A stretch of 64,000 nt of DNA from Spisula solida (Eukaryota; Mollusca; Bivalvia; Venerida; Mactridae), in assembly GCA_947247005.1 (NCBI GenBank), contig OX365959.1:34802148-34866147 (forward strand). Direction: 5' to 3'. Position 1 is the stretch's first letter, and every line of letters begins with the position of its first letter. The notes under the pieces were generated by a model, which searched no databases, was not told the origin of the DNA, and worked only from the letters and a program-made list of their open reading frames with translations. Shown one piece after another: positions 1 to 11,720 of the stretch. A program made the position numbers and the translations under genes.

Positions 1-1128
1 CATGTTTAGTCCGTTTATTTAGGCCTGTCACATGTATGCAAACATTGCAATGACATAACATTGTATTTTTGTAGGATTAAACATTTTAATTGGAGAAAAT
101 GGCTTGTTAACTAAGCTACATACTTGTACACTTAATATCTATTAAAATAAGATATTTATTAGAGAAATTGCAAAGTTTCTATATGCTTCACAATGATATG
201 TAAACAAGTGACTGACCTGAATCGATTTATACATTGTAGTTTAAACAGGTAAATCTCTTTTAGTGGTCATCTGAGATTCGGAAAAATGTTAAATCCCAAA
301 TAGGTCATTTCTATATTGACATGTAAGTGCAAATGACCGCCTCCATGGAATCAACGGTGGTTATATTGTATATTTAAAATTATTTATATATTCCTCAAGA
401 CTTAAGATTCTGATCAAGACAGTCCTCTAAGACAACACAGCTGGTCGAACCCCTTTCTGAGAAATAATCGCTGCTAAGACACCTCTCCCGAGTGATACTG
501 CTCATCCGCGCATGAAAGTTGTTGATTTTTGGTTTAGAACTGGTTTCAATAATGTTGAGATAACACCTTCGGGGTCAGCAATCCCTTAACAGACTAAACA
601 TTTTAGCCAAAAAAAATATTTATAGACTACTTACACAATCTGTTCATTTCAAATCCTGCTTTATTTCCTTAAATCCGTCCGTCTGTCTGCGATATAACAA
701 ACGGGTTAAAATACCATTTTAAGTCTACAGCGAAAAGCAGACGACACTCTCTTTAAAATCCGTCCCACAATTTAATCCAACTCACTGAACGCTTGGATTA
801 CAACAGTAACTTGCAAACTATTCGAACTTATTAATTAGTATTCGATAATTTGTTCACGTACATCCAAAGAATTTAATAATGATTATTTTATAATTTTACA
901 TGTACAAACCAAACAGGTTGAATTAAGAAAAGGCACTGAACTTTCATAAACGCTTCTTAGGTATGTTTCGTTTAACAAAGTTTGGTTTATAACGGTCATA
1001 TATCTAGCCAAGCATTTCCCTTGCTGTCATTCTCGTCTGTTCCTGTCACTTTGACACGTCATAAAACACATGAAACAACTTCATATAGAATACACACAAT
1101 TATTACATGGCTAAAATATGTTCATTAA
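1..1128. other. Non-coding AT-rich stretch
   Basis: No frame, splice-site series, RNA gene or terminal-repeat pair could be supported here. The CAGCTGGTCGAACCCC-like words near 438-455 recur in variant form near 4340 and 4610, which suggests degraded copies of one dispersed repeat. Confidence 0.5.
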
Positions 1129-1312
1129 ATACATGGATAAATGTGTCTAAATACATGGACAACATGTGTCTAAAATAGATGGACAAAATATGTCCAAAAA
1201 AGATGGACACATTGGACAAAATGTGTCCAAAATACATGGACACAATGTGTGCAAAATATTATGAACAAAATGTGCCCTAAAATACATGGACAAAACCTGT
1301 CCATGTGAAACA
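1129..1312. repeat. Degenerate ATGGACAAAATGTGTCC tandem repeat
   Basis: The words ATGGACA and TGTGTCCA(A)AATA alternate about six times over roughly 180 bp. GGACA and TGTCC are complementary, so each unit is also a small imperfect hairpin. No coding potential is seen. Confidence 0.7.
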
Positions 1313-3034
1313 TGTACATTTATTGGACCATTCGTGTTTTAACGAAATTTAAACATGTATGTAACGGGTGTCAATGATAGCAAATGACGGAGTTGATCTT
1401 CAATATAGGACGGTCCACAATAAATAACAAGACGTTGCTAGGGATAGTAACATCGATCATACAAATTTCAGCCAATAACAACGAATATGCGCATGTAAGC
1501 AGCACGGGTCTACTGGAATAATTTTAGCAATGCTGGCCATTTCACCAGCGTGAAAGTAAGCGATCGAATACATATGAAATCTTTATACTGATTCTGGAAG
1601 GGTTGTTGCTTAATTTGAATAACCAGTACAATGCAATCTCTTCAGAGCGGCCCTTTATAGAGCAACTACCTCATTTAAGCAATATAATCATTTTGTTCCA
1701 TCAAGTAATCATTTATTGTAAATTTACTGGCTCTCCAGCACAATAACCTCTGTATAACAACCAAACTTTGTATCTCCCTAAGAGTGTTGCTCTGGTTAGG
1801 TTGTATTAAGGTTTTACCACAGGTTTAGCTGTCCTTATGTGTGTGTGATATTTGCACGTCCCCTTTTTCGTGATTTGCGGGCAACAGATGTGTGATGAAA
1901 GTAATGCTTGACCAATCCGTTTGTAACTTAGAACGACAAAACATGACAAAATAACTGCAATGGTCAATTAAATCATAATAAATGGCTTTATGAAAGAACA
2001 CATATGGGTAATATACTAATAATATAATCCAATTATAAAGCAACATAACTAGCATGTTATCAGTGTATATATATCAAAGCATATTATAAATCAATCATTA
2101 TAAAAGTGGATGAGGCTGTATTCTTACAAATATAAAAATTGCGATATGATTAGTTCATATTATTATGAAAAAAATGTAGAAGAGCCTTCCCCTAAAAATG
2201 TACGGATCATTTATTGCAAATGCTACTAAAAATACTTCTTAATGCTTTAATACTTTTATTTATTTCGGAGTGGTGCATAAATTAACATGTTACATAGTTA
2301 CGTTGCAATCAGTATTCGTGGGGTTTTGCTGTTTAAAAGCAGTTGGAAAATGAAAAGCATGATTTGTACAATTTCATCTATAATTAATACGTTCTTCTAC
2401 ACTTTTTATGCACATTGCTATACACTACTAGTAGTTACTATCTTATAGTTAAATCGTGTTTTTAACATGAAAGATACAGTTACATCCCCTTTGAAGATAC
2501 TCTGATACCGTAAGTAGATGTGGTTGTTTTTTACCAATTATCCTCCTCTAATAAACGCCGCCTTGTGATGCATAGTGTGACATTGGTTGTCAACTTGTCT
2601 CTGTAGATGTCGTGACTTGTGATCTTATATATGTAGTTAAATACCATAACAATATATACATAATTATGTACAAATAACATTCAGCCACTAGCATTTACTA
2701 CTTTCTTCTCAGAGCCTAACTGGCGCTGTGACGTAGTACTGCTAAGATACCTGGGTAAATATGGCGGGGCTCCAAGTCAGAGAGTTTAACTACCCCAGAT
2801 AATTAGGGTGTAAATAGGGTGCTATAAAGTAAGTAGAAATTTGAAGCGTTGGTGGTTCTTTACAACATATCACAAAATAAAAAATGGTGAACTATTCATT
2901 TAACTATTACTGTTTCCCTCAGTTAAACAAACACCTGCCTTTAGCAGACAATAATTCTACCAATTGATCTCCTTTAGATCAACTCCTACGCTGTGGACTT
3001 TTTTGCATTTGGCATTTTACATGTTTAATTGTAT
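1313..3034. other. Non-coding stretch, no gene seen
   Basis: Both strands are stop-rich. The only longish frame (minus strand, 1825-2055) is low-complexity and hydrophobic, without flanking splice sites. Words such as TAGAGCAAC near 1658 and GTTGCTCTGG near 1787 resemble the TIR element near 46308, so a degraded relative may lie at about 1620-1830. Confidence 0.4.
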
Positions 3035-3112
3035 AATAAATCGGCGGGATTTGATTTCGTGGTCATGTCTTCCGTGAAATCCACGAACCGCCACGAATAT
3101 TAATGATTTTAC
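3035..3112. repeat. Fragment of the CTGTAAAAT-terminus MITE family
   Basis: The words GAAATCCACGAACC, CCACGAATATTAATG and ATTTTACC match, in order and orientation, the interior and one end of the complete MITE at 17219-17435. Only one end is recognisable, so this is a truncated copy. Confidence 0.5.
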
Positions 3113-3181
3113 CTTATCATTAGAAAGATCGCGTACATCAGTTAGACTAAAATAAATTTATTATCTGCATATCCATAGTAA

Positions 3182-3600
3182 TCAGTGTAGCAATACCACG
3201 TGACTTTTGACTACAGTTACAAGAAGAAATTTGTAAACATTGGAAAATAAAAAAGCCATAAGTATTTTATTTCTTCATGGATTTCGATGAAATATACGCC
3301 ACGCTAAGGGGAACATTATTTGCTATTCATGAAGTATAAAGTCTTTTTCAACGGCTGTGCCGTTTTGTCCATTACCTTGTGAAACCGTGGAACGTGTAGG
3401 TTTCACAGGGTAATGGAAAAATCGGTAAAACTGCTGAAAAAGATCTTATATTTCACGGAAAGCAAGTACTTTTCCCCTTAGCGTGGCTTATATTTTATAG
3501 AAATCGATGAAGAAATAAAATACTTATGGCTATATTTGTGTTCCAATGTTTACAAATTTCTACTTGCAACTATGACCAAAAGCCACGTGTTATTGCACGA
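3182..3600. mobile_element. Long foldback (palindromic) element, arms about 200 bp
   Basis: The left arm (about 3182-3390) begins CAGTGTAGCAATACCACGTG. Its reverse complement recurs as the right arm ending near 3600 (CACGTGTTATTGCACG). Internal words pair in the same order: TTGTAAACATTGGAA, ATTTTATTTCTTCAT, CCACGCTAAGGGGAA and TCCATTACC. The unpaired centre is only about 10-15 bp near 3395. The arms differ by scattered substitutions, so this is an old foldback or MITE and not a recent assembly inversion. A single left arm occurs at 8772-8965, which shows a dispersed family. Confidence 0.85.
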
Positions 3601-3662
3601 TGGCCGTACGGTGTCCGTGCGACAATAATGGATATATTCAGCGAATTTTAATTATCTATTTT

Positions 3663-3870
3663 AAGACCCTGGTCACATTGGTCGTACGAGCTCCGTACAA
3701 GTCGAATTTTAACAAATTCGTACGGAGTCCGTACGGACATCGTAAACTCGTAAGAGCATCGTACGGATTTTTGTAACTCGTAGAGGACTCGAGAGCTCGG
3801 TGAAAATGTTTCACCGATCACCAAGTTGTCTACGAGCTCGTAGATATTTTTGAAGTAGAAAGCTCACAAG
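3663..3870. repeat. CGTACG-rich element, copy 1 (partial)
   Basis: It begins CCTGGTCACATTGGTCGTAC and contains many variants of CGTACGAGCTCCGTACGG, then a GAGCTCGGTGAAA and TTTCACCGA hairpin near 3795-3815. It shares these modules with 5820-6096 and 10681-10989. The right terminus could not be fixed. Confidence 0.65.
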
Positions 3871-4611
3871 GAAGCTGTCCTCACCCGTTTTATGTATTAT
3901 TATATTATGTAAGATGATTATGGAATGGTTGATATTTTATGTCATGTTTATATATGCAAGAAAAATGCATAATTGTTCCCCGACAGACTCTGAAATTCAA
4001 CTAATTTCGCCATAACGTTTTGAATAGTACAATGGGTATATATGTGTCTCATGTGTACCACGTCAAATATAAATTTTTACCAAAAGAATTAAATGAATCC
4101 AGTAGAAATCCAATGATATACATATGTAGATGCATTGACAATGTTTTAATATGTACTCATAAGTTCTGTGCACGAGAATCACGGAAATAACAATTATTAT
4201 ACACTGAGCGTGCGCGGATCCAGATGGGGTGGGCCTGGACCCTGGAATTTTGGTGAATTGTTGTCGTCTAATACATGTACAATGAGAGGAGTACGTCTTG
4301 GGTGGGATTCTACTGGGTACCAACATGGATAAAATATAGCTGGTCGGACCCCCTCTCTAGCAAAATAACCCGAATCTATTCTCATACATGTATTGCCGGG
4401 TGCCTGACAGAGTTGGGCCTACATTTACCATTCGTGAACTAGACGGCGTCTTACCAAACGACTACATCAGTTATAACCTTACTTTCTCCGGGGTTAAAAC
4501 TTTCGATCTCCCGCTTCCTATACGGACGCCAAAAGCACCCAGCCACAGTCGCGGTAATATGTCATGGATCAAAGTCTGGTGCGTACCTACTTGGGGAAGG
4601 TTGCTGGTCGG
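3871..4611. other. Non-coding stretch, no gene seen
   Basis: Short frames on both strands (such as 4197-4385 and 4388-4615) overlap each other in antisense and match no family I know. The segment around 4190-4350 is comparatively GC-rich and may be old repeat DNA. Confidence 0.4.
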
Positions 4612-4945
4612 ATAGTACGATGATGATATATACGAGAATACGATGATGATAATACAATAATAGGATGATGCTAATACGAGAATACGATAGTATGATGATG
4701 ATAATACGAGAACACGATAATGCTAATACAATGATAAGATAATGATAATACGAGAATACGATGATGATAATACAATACTAAGATGGTGATAATACGATAA
4801 TGATAAACCAATAATAAGATAATGATAATACGAGAATGCGATGATGATAGAACGATAATGATAATTACGAGAAAAAACGATAATAATAATACGATAGCTC
4901 GATGATGATATTACGAGAATACGGGTATGGTGACACGAGAATAGC
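4612..4945. repeat. Degenerate GATAATACGAGAATACGATGAT tandem repeat
   Basis: Units built from GATGATGATAATACGAGAATAC run for about 330 bp with unit length varying in 3-bp steps. This creates a spurious open frame on the minus strand (Y/I/S-rich). It is simple-sequence expansion. Confidence 0.8.
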
Positions 4946-5819
4946 ATATTATTTAATGCTAACGAGTGGTTTACCGCGGAATATCAGTGAATTATAATCC
5001 GATAATTTCACTGGCGATAATTTCACTCAAACGGACTACATTTTGTACTTTTGAACTCTCAGTGGATAGCTCACAAAATCACCAATTTGGAGGCAACGCA
5101 GCCGAATAATAATGATGTATTGTATCAGTAGTAATTTAAATATGCAGTAAGTTTTTTGAATAAAACTTAATACATGATCATAATCAACATGAACTCGGAA
5201 TAGTTTATTACTCAAATGATTAACGGTTAGCTTGCTTACAGTGGCTGCTGTATTAGATTATCTAGATAGCGTATGTATACAAAATGAAAAAGTCGTTTTC
5301 TTCCATCAGAACTACACTTTATAATCAAAGTCAACATATTTTCATAAACTACAAATAAGTGAACCATATAAGTAGAAATTACGTCGGAAATCGACTGTTC
5401 TATGGTGATCTATTTGATCGTACGTCAGCGCGCTTTGAAAATAGGCACCATACGGGACAATAAAATTCAATTAGTAGCTAATTGGTTCAGAAATATTGAA
5501 ATAACGCATTAAATAAATATAATTATTGTGTTTTTCGGTGTAAGATCGAATGTTATTTCACCGAGTGAGCATCTGACTTAAATTTTCACTCGTGGCTCCA
5601 TGAGTTATTACATGTACATTCAAAGTAAAGATATTAAAAGTTCGTGTACAAATGTTATGCTCGCACAGTCTGTCTGTCTTCCAAAATTTTAATGTTTCAA
5701 TATTTCAATATACACCATACTCATAACAATTCATTGTCACAAGTTAAGCAGTTGAGATAATGTTCACTATCTACATCCTAATGGCGTCCCCTGCGATGCA
5801 AAACCATGCAAATTTCAAT
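4946..5819. other. Non-coding stretch, no gene seen
   Basis: AT-rich, with only short frames. No terminal repeats or RNA genes were recognised. Confidence 0.45.
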
Positions 5820-6096
5820 ATCCGTAAGGATATCCGTAAGGATATCGTACGATACTCGCACGAGCCTCGTGCGAGATAATACAGACTTGATAATATCTAC
5901 GAGCTTGTAGACAACTCGGGAGCTCGGTGAAACATTTCCACCGAGTCGCCGAGTCCTCTACGAGTCACGAAAATCCGCACGATGCTCGTACGAGTTTCGA
6001 TATCCGTGCGGGCTCCGTACGGACGCCGTGCGAGTTCGCCAAAATCAACTCGTACGGAGCTCGTAAGGAGCTCGTAGGGCAAATGTGACCGTAGCA
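5820..6096. repeat. CGTACG-rich element, copy 2
   Basis: It starts with two tandem ATCCGTAAGGAT palindromes, followed by CGTACG/CGCACG variants, a GAGCTCGGTGAAACATTTCC hairpin and an end reading GGCAAATGTGACCGTAGCA. That end matches the right end of the copy at 10681-10989 (GGCAAATGTGACCTTAGCA). The left TIR is not visible, so the copy is probably 5'-truncated or rearranged. Confidence 0.7.
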
Positions 6097-6919
6097 TAAC
6101 ATTTTTTGTAAAAAAGTATGAATTTAAAGACTTAGTTCAGACATGCTTCCATTCGGATGTAGCATTTTTATAATTCTTACAAATGAATATTGCCAGTATA
6201 ACAAATCTTAATTAAACGTCTCAGGTATTTGTTTTTCATGGTACATTTTGCAAAATATTTTTCCGAATGAACTCATCAAACAAACGCTTCCTATCTTACT
6301 AAAACAATCGTGTGTTTTTGTATGTGTAAGGTCACAATGGTTGCATTATTTAGACAACTGTTGTGTTATTGTATAAAATAATGTCAAAATTACGTAATAT
6401 TACACGATGTCAGGCCTGCCATTTCTCAGGCATTGAGCCGGTAATTACCGGCAATCTGATGTGATTACAGGCTTACCGGCTTTGAGGTCCAATTTACCGG
6501 CAATCTTGATAAAATCAAAGCGTTCATGGTTCTCAACACCAGTGTATACCGTTTTCATAACGATGGTGTATAGTGCGAGTCGGTACAATTGGTGACAAAG
6601 CAATTAACAGGAAGCACGTGTCATAAAATGTATTACCTCCCGCTGTTTCCCAAATTTGATTCAGATTTAATGGACTCGATCTGGCTCAATTGGAAGCTTT
6701 TATTTTCCATAAACATGTATGAAACGACTTTTAGACATAAGAGCTAATATCAAATTTGGGCAGTTTTTAACGGGTCAATTTGTAAAAAATACAATGTCAT
6801 ACTTTTTATCACAAACACCAATAATAGTATTTGCTGATACATCTGAATGAGCATAAGATCGTTTCTAACCCTTAAAAGGTGTTTGCTTGTATATAAATTG
6901 CTTACAGAAGACATGGTGG

Positions 6920-7899
6920 TGTCCTTGCTGTAACGAAAATAAAACTGTGTAAAATTAGAACTATCTTTTAAAAAATATTATACAAAACTTCATTCTGTAT
7001 CTTAGTAGTGCTTAACTTCCAATATAGGTTTTTAATTGTTTGTGATTTTAAAATATGTGTTATATCACTTTAAGATATATGGTCAGTCATTTATGTACAT
7101 GTAACAAGTTATGTCCTTGCAATAACAAAAATGAACAAACACTGTTAAACATGTCGTCAGATTTGCACATACAATCTACAATTTAATATTGAAGTATATG
7201 CAAAGGTTTTATGACGGGATAATTAAACGAGTAATATTTAACAAGTAATCGTTTAGAAAACTCATACAGAACCGATATGCTTTTGCAGAAACACTTTTAC
7301 TTCATGCTGATTACATTATTGAGCGTTATTTTAAGGACTGTTACTGCAAGGACGTATTTGCTTTCTCTTGTATAAATATCATAAAATCCTACAACCATTC
7401 ATCAGTTTTCAATCAAAATGATAAATATACCAATATTTGACATCGGTTGGTAATATCTATTTAATAATTACGGTATTGGGTAATTGCGTAATGTGTGTAA
7501 CACTAAGGACACAAATTGAAAAAACTATTTTACTTGCATTGATGAAACTTCACATTTTGTTCATAAAAATTACAACTGCTCTTTAACGATTTTATCCTTC
7601 ATTTAAATGTAAATACTTAATCATTGTCGACTATTTTCCCGCATTTATCATAAGTGTTTAAGGTTGTACATGTTGAATTATTACACTGTAACAGCAAGGA
7701 CATCAATGTGAGAGACAAAGTTCAAAGCCTCAACAAACACATGTTAATGTTATAAACAGTCTATTTTATTCAAATTTGGAAACATTGGATGCTGATATTA
7801 AGCTTACATGCTTAAAAAGAATAATACTTATGTTGTACAGTATTCAAAAAGGGCTTTTCATGATGTTTTAGGGACAAAAGACACGTAACAGCAAGGACA
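6920..7899. repeat. Six dispersed GTAACAGCAAGGACA motifs, about 190 bp apart
   Basis: Copies are at 6920-6934 and 7112-7126 (reverse orientation) and at 7340-7354, 7497-7511, 7688-7702 and 7885-7899 (forward). Centre spacings are about 192, 228, 158, 190 and 197 bp. The core differs by 0-3 bases between copies while the sequence between copies is not obviously similar. This could be a diverged ~190-bp repeat inside the transposon or conserved protein-binding sites. Confidence 0.7.
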
Positions 7900-8467
7900 A
7901 ATTGGGTACATCAGATGCTGTAAAGAGCTAAATATGCAATATATGTCTGGTTTTTTGTTTCGAATTACTAGATTTTACTGTCATTATCAATTGTTAGTGC
8001 TAAATTTCTGTATTAAAGAGCTGAAATCAAATCAAAATTTAAAAAGACAGAAAATCTGCTCAAATTTGATATTGGCTCATAAATGGTTTTAAAGTCGGTC
8101 TTCTACTGACGTGCTTTTTCTGCATTTTTATATTAGGAATTTAATTTTTATGCTTTAAGCTCTGATTGTATTAAAGGTGACTATTATCGAAAATGATTGA
8201 AATACAATGTACTTGTCGATATTTGTTCACGTCAGTTAAATATATTTTGCTAATTCATTTATTAGAATTGAGGAAATTGCATATTTTCTTAATTTTGTCT
8301 AGACAAGGCTACTAATTTTTTTTAAAATCTAGGGCTCTTCTACATTGGTTTTATTCTAGGACCTTTATATTACAGAACAATTAGTTTGTATTGCTTTATC
8401 TAATTTAAATTAAAATTTAATAAATAATTTTTTTATTACGCCATTTGAATGCTTGATGGGTGTGTAA

Positions 8468-8546
8468 TTAGGCGGTTTGCGCGCTTAGCTGCTTGAATTA
8501 GGCGGTTCGCGCGCTAAGCGGCACGAATTGGGGGGTTCGCGCTAAG
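8468..8546. repeat. Short GCGC-rich triple repeat in transposon subterminus
   Basis: Three imperfect units of about 28 bp carry AATTAGGCGGTTCGCGCG and CTAAGCG words. They are CpG-rich in an AT-rich neighbourhood. Their position near the right end of the 2.2-kb element suits subterminal transposase-binding repeats (inference). Confidence 0.6.
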
Positions 8547-8771
8547 CGCAGAATATTGAATTTGTCATCATCGCACGCTTTAATTCAATGTTTGCTAAAA
8601 TCTCAGGCTTTTTCATGATTTTATTATGGCAGGCCTGCGATGTATGTGAATACATTTATTACACAATACGTCATTGTTACACGTAACATTGTTAAATCAC
8701 GTGACATATAGTTATCACATCACTCGGTATTTATGTCAGTAAAGAGTGATGTACAATATACTGTACTGTAT

Positions 8772-8965
8772 TCAGTGTAGCAATACCACGTGACTTTTGG
8801 CTACAGGTCCAAGCCGAAATTTGTCAACATTGGAAAACAAAAATAGCATTTTAGTATTTTATTTCTTCATCGATTTCTATTAAATATACGCCACGCTAAG
8901 GGGAAAATTATTTGCTTTCCATGAAATATCAGATCGTTTTCAGCAGTTGTGCCGTTTTGTCCAGC
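8772..8965 (+). repeat. Single-arm copy of the foldback element
   Basis: It begins CAGTGTAGCAATACCACGTG and follows the left arm of the 3182-3600 foldback through TTTGTCAACATTGGAA, CCACGCTAAGGGGAA and GTGCCGTTTTGTCCA, then diverges at the position of the hairpin loop. The mirror arm is absent. Confidence 0.8.
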
Positions 8966-10680
8966 ACCCGGCATCGAGGAAAGAGACAGAAAGTTTGTTT
9001 GATTCAAGGAATCCGGGCGTGCTGCCCTAGCTCTTTCCGAATAGACTCCGTGGCTCTTTAAAGGTGCCGCCTCACGTATTGGTGATTTTTTTTCATATTA
9101 TTTCAAAAAAACAACTGAAATCAGTCGTTATTATTGAAACTTTGCACCCATGCACTCATGTGTATATAAAGATAATTTTATAATATATAAAAATGGAACG
9201 TAGATGCCTCGAATAGATTTACCTCGAACACCCTAGAATTTCCCATGACATTATTTACAAGAGATCATACTACAGACAAATATTGAAATGTAGTTTTAAT
9301 TCATAGACCCCATGCACACATCACTAAATGATAAATTGAATGTACTGCCATTTGAAACAATTCGTTTTTAATGGTAGTTTTGCTTCGTTTTCAATATTTC
9401 AACATGTATGCTTAAAGTTGAACAAACCAAATACTTATGGAACTAACGATCCACCGGTACACCCAATTTGACATCCTGCAAATAAATGAAAACCTTTTTG
9501 GATTAATGATAACATTCTCGCCAATGTCAATAAGAACAAATACCCTGTTAAAAAGAATCCCAAACGGACTTTAAAAATACTCTTATTTGTTGCAACAATT
9601 TCGGAAACAAATATTTATGTAGATCCGATACTTGTATTTAAGTAGATATTATTTAGGCCTACCGAAACACGTACACAATTAATAATAAAATAATGACAAA
9701 TAACTATAATTAATATATTTAAAAATAAAATTAATAGATTCGCTTTATCAAATTTTATACAATTTTCCGAGATAAATGGGATTTCAGGAAAATAAAAATG
9801 ATTAAAGACCTACGAATGCTTGGTGAATTTTAATAAGTAAATAATTTAAATAACGTCTACTTTTCTCCATAAAATTTAAACGACCGTTTTACGCATTTTT
9901 TGTTACATTTGGTCGACTTTAATCTAACTTGTTCATTTTTATGTGTGCCATTGTGATTACACTAATAATCTGTTGTTTTTTTTCTTTTTGGGGTGTTCTA
10001 TTTTGTGCATATTGATATCGTGCTATGTTGTCTCTGTTCATTGCTGCATTCCCTGTGCTATTTGCTATTATATAATTTTGTTATTATTAATTACATGTAG
10101 TAGAATTAGAATTAATTATTAATCAAAATGCTAAGGCAAGTTCATTCAGCTTTTTGATTGCTGAAACTATTTCATTCTGCCTTTTGACATTCTCGTTCAT
10201 CAGAGTATTCTTCACCTGTGATCTTGTAGTCTGGGAACTTGACTGACCACTGATGTATGAGGATGGCTGTTTGATTACTGAAACTAGTTGATTCTGCTTT
10301 TTGGCAGCTTGGACTTGGGCAGTTCATTTTCTCGTTCGGTTATGTGTGGGACATTGTGCCTTGTAATTGTGGTATGTGATATTGTATATTTTCAGTACTC
10401 GGCTGAGTCATACCTTCTCTGTCCGACTTTATAAATATTTTGATATAATTGTCCGAGTTATTGGTATCACAAAATGACACAACATTGTGCATCGGAATTG
10501 ATTACAGAAACTATCAAGACTTCCGCCACGAGATTCCACACAAACCAAGACTCTAATATTCGATCAAAATCTCAATTTGAGCTGAGATTTATATTTGCTT
10601 TGTTACGAACGATTTTGTCCAGTATCCCACGACTCTTCATGAGTCGTGATAGCTCGGCCATTTCCGTTTATCTCCGGTAA
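8966..10680. other. Non-coding stretch with weak internal duplications
   Basis: No coding exon was supported. At 10150-10310 a short segment is repeated (GATTGCTGAAACTATTTCATTC, then GATTACTGAAACTAGTTGATTC, with small differences). The segment 10310-10450 (TTCATTTTCTCGTTCGG, TTCTCTGTCCGA) resembles 56080-56280, and 17750-17890 is a weaker relative. These probably are decayed copies of one retroelement. 10530-10590 carries the AAATCTCAATTTGAG word of the MITEs at 33042 and 48098. Confidence 0.4.
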
Positions 10681-10989
10681 TGCTAGGGTCACAACGCTCG
10701 TACGATATCCGTACGAATTTATCAACTCGTACGAGTTCATAATTTTTGAAATCCTAACGGTTTTTTAATGTTCGTAGCGTCTGGTCACAACTCGTACGGA
10801 CCGCGAACGATCTATAAAGATGCACTGGAAAGATATCCGTACGATGCTCGTACGAGTTAAGAAAATCCGTACGATGCTCGTACAAGTCTTCGGTGTCCGT
10901 ACGGGCTCCGTACGGACGCCGTGCGAGTTTACCAAAATCAACTCGTACGGTGCTCGTAAGGAGCTCGTAGGGCAAATGTGACCTTAGCA
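10681..10989. mobile_element. CGTACG-rich TIR element, copy 3 (most complete)
   Basis: The left end TGCTAGGGTCACA pairs with the right end TGTGACCTTAGCA (one mismatch over 13 bp), giving a 309-bp element. The interior has many CGTACGA/TCCGTACGG variants and the ACTCGTACGGTGCTCGTAAGG module shared with 5820-6096. It encodes nothing; open frames arise from the repeat. The superfamily is not assigned and no convincing target duplication was found. Confidence 0.7.
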
Positions 10990-11099
10990 TAAATAAAGAC
11001 CGAGGTGCACGTGATCAGAATAGTTGGGAGTCCATCAGCACAAAAGTCGCTTATTTTTCATGGTCCATGGCATTTTTTAGTAGAAGTGTTTCAATACCA

Positions 11100-11720
11100 T
11101 ATTTGAATTGCCCAATACCAGTTGTATATGGTTTGGGTGGATGCCTAGCGCAAAACCCTCTGTGAAGGTCACAAATGAGGTCAAAGGTCAATTAAGTGCA
11201 TATAGCATACATCAACTTGAAATTGCACCATATCTTGGTCAATTCTACAGGTAGAATGGTCAAAATGGTATCAAAATGAAGCTAATGAATTGGTTCATAA
11301 TTTGCAATGATTTTATGCAAATTATCACATTTGCATACTCATGAATATTAATGAGGAAGTCAAAAATTTGTAAATTTTCGTTAAAAATCTACTAGTATAG
11401 TTGACAAATATATGCCATATCTTCCTTATTTCTATTATTTAAAGATCCGAATTGTACCAAAATCATGTGAAGACATACGGCTTTCGTTAAATGTATATTT
11501 TTATAGATAAATATAATTTAATTCCACCGAGAATAACCGCCAAAGGTGGATGGGGGTAAATTTAAAACAGAACGTAAAAATCTCAATACAGTCAGAATCA
11601 ACATTAAACACTCATTAAACATATTCCTTATATCAAAATATGATTTATTCGTGGAAATTGATTTTAACTTACTGAAATATTATGCTAATTAACTCATTTG
11701 CATATTTATGAATATTGAAC
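11100..11720 (+). repeat. Dispersed repeat, copy 1 (AGGTCAAAGGTCAA family)
   Basis: The ordered words AGGTCAAAGGTCAA, GTGCAT, GGTCAAAATGGTATCAAA, ATGAAGCTAATG, CATTTGCATACTCATGAATA and ATGAGGAAG recur on the opposite strand at 15690-16010 with substitutions. This is an old dispersed repeat. No termini or coding frame were recognised. Confidence 0.65.

Larger units (their letters stand above)
6411..8637. mobile_element. 2.2-kb TIR DNA transposon with 6-bp TSD (hAT-like), non-autonomous
   Basis: The termini are CAGGCCTGCCAT at 6411 and its exact complement ATGGCAGGCCTG ending at 8637. They are flanked by the perfect direct repeat CGATGT at 6405-6410 and 8638-8643, which I read as the target duplication. 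The left subterminal region repeats TTACCGGC three to four times, including the palindrome CCGGTAATTACCGG. The right subterminal region has three GCGG-TTCGCGCGCTAAGC-like units (8468-8546). No transposase frame is present. Between 6.9 and 7.9 kb the motif GTAACAGCAAGGACA recurs six times. The CAGG terminus with a 6-bp duplication suggests the hAT superfamily, whose lineages include 5- and 6-bp-TSD forms (inference). Confidence 0.75.

Noticed and set aside
4723..4947. Minus-strand open frame rich in Tyr/Ile/Ser
   Set aside because: Product of the GATAATACGAGAATACGATG simple repeat.
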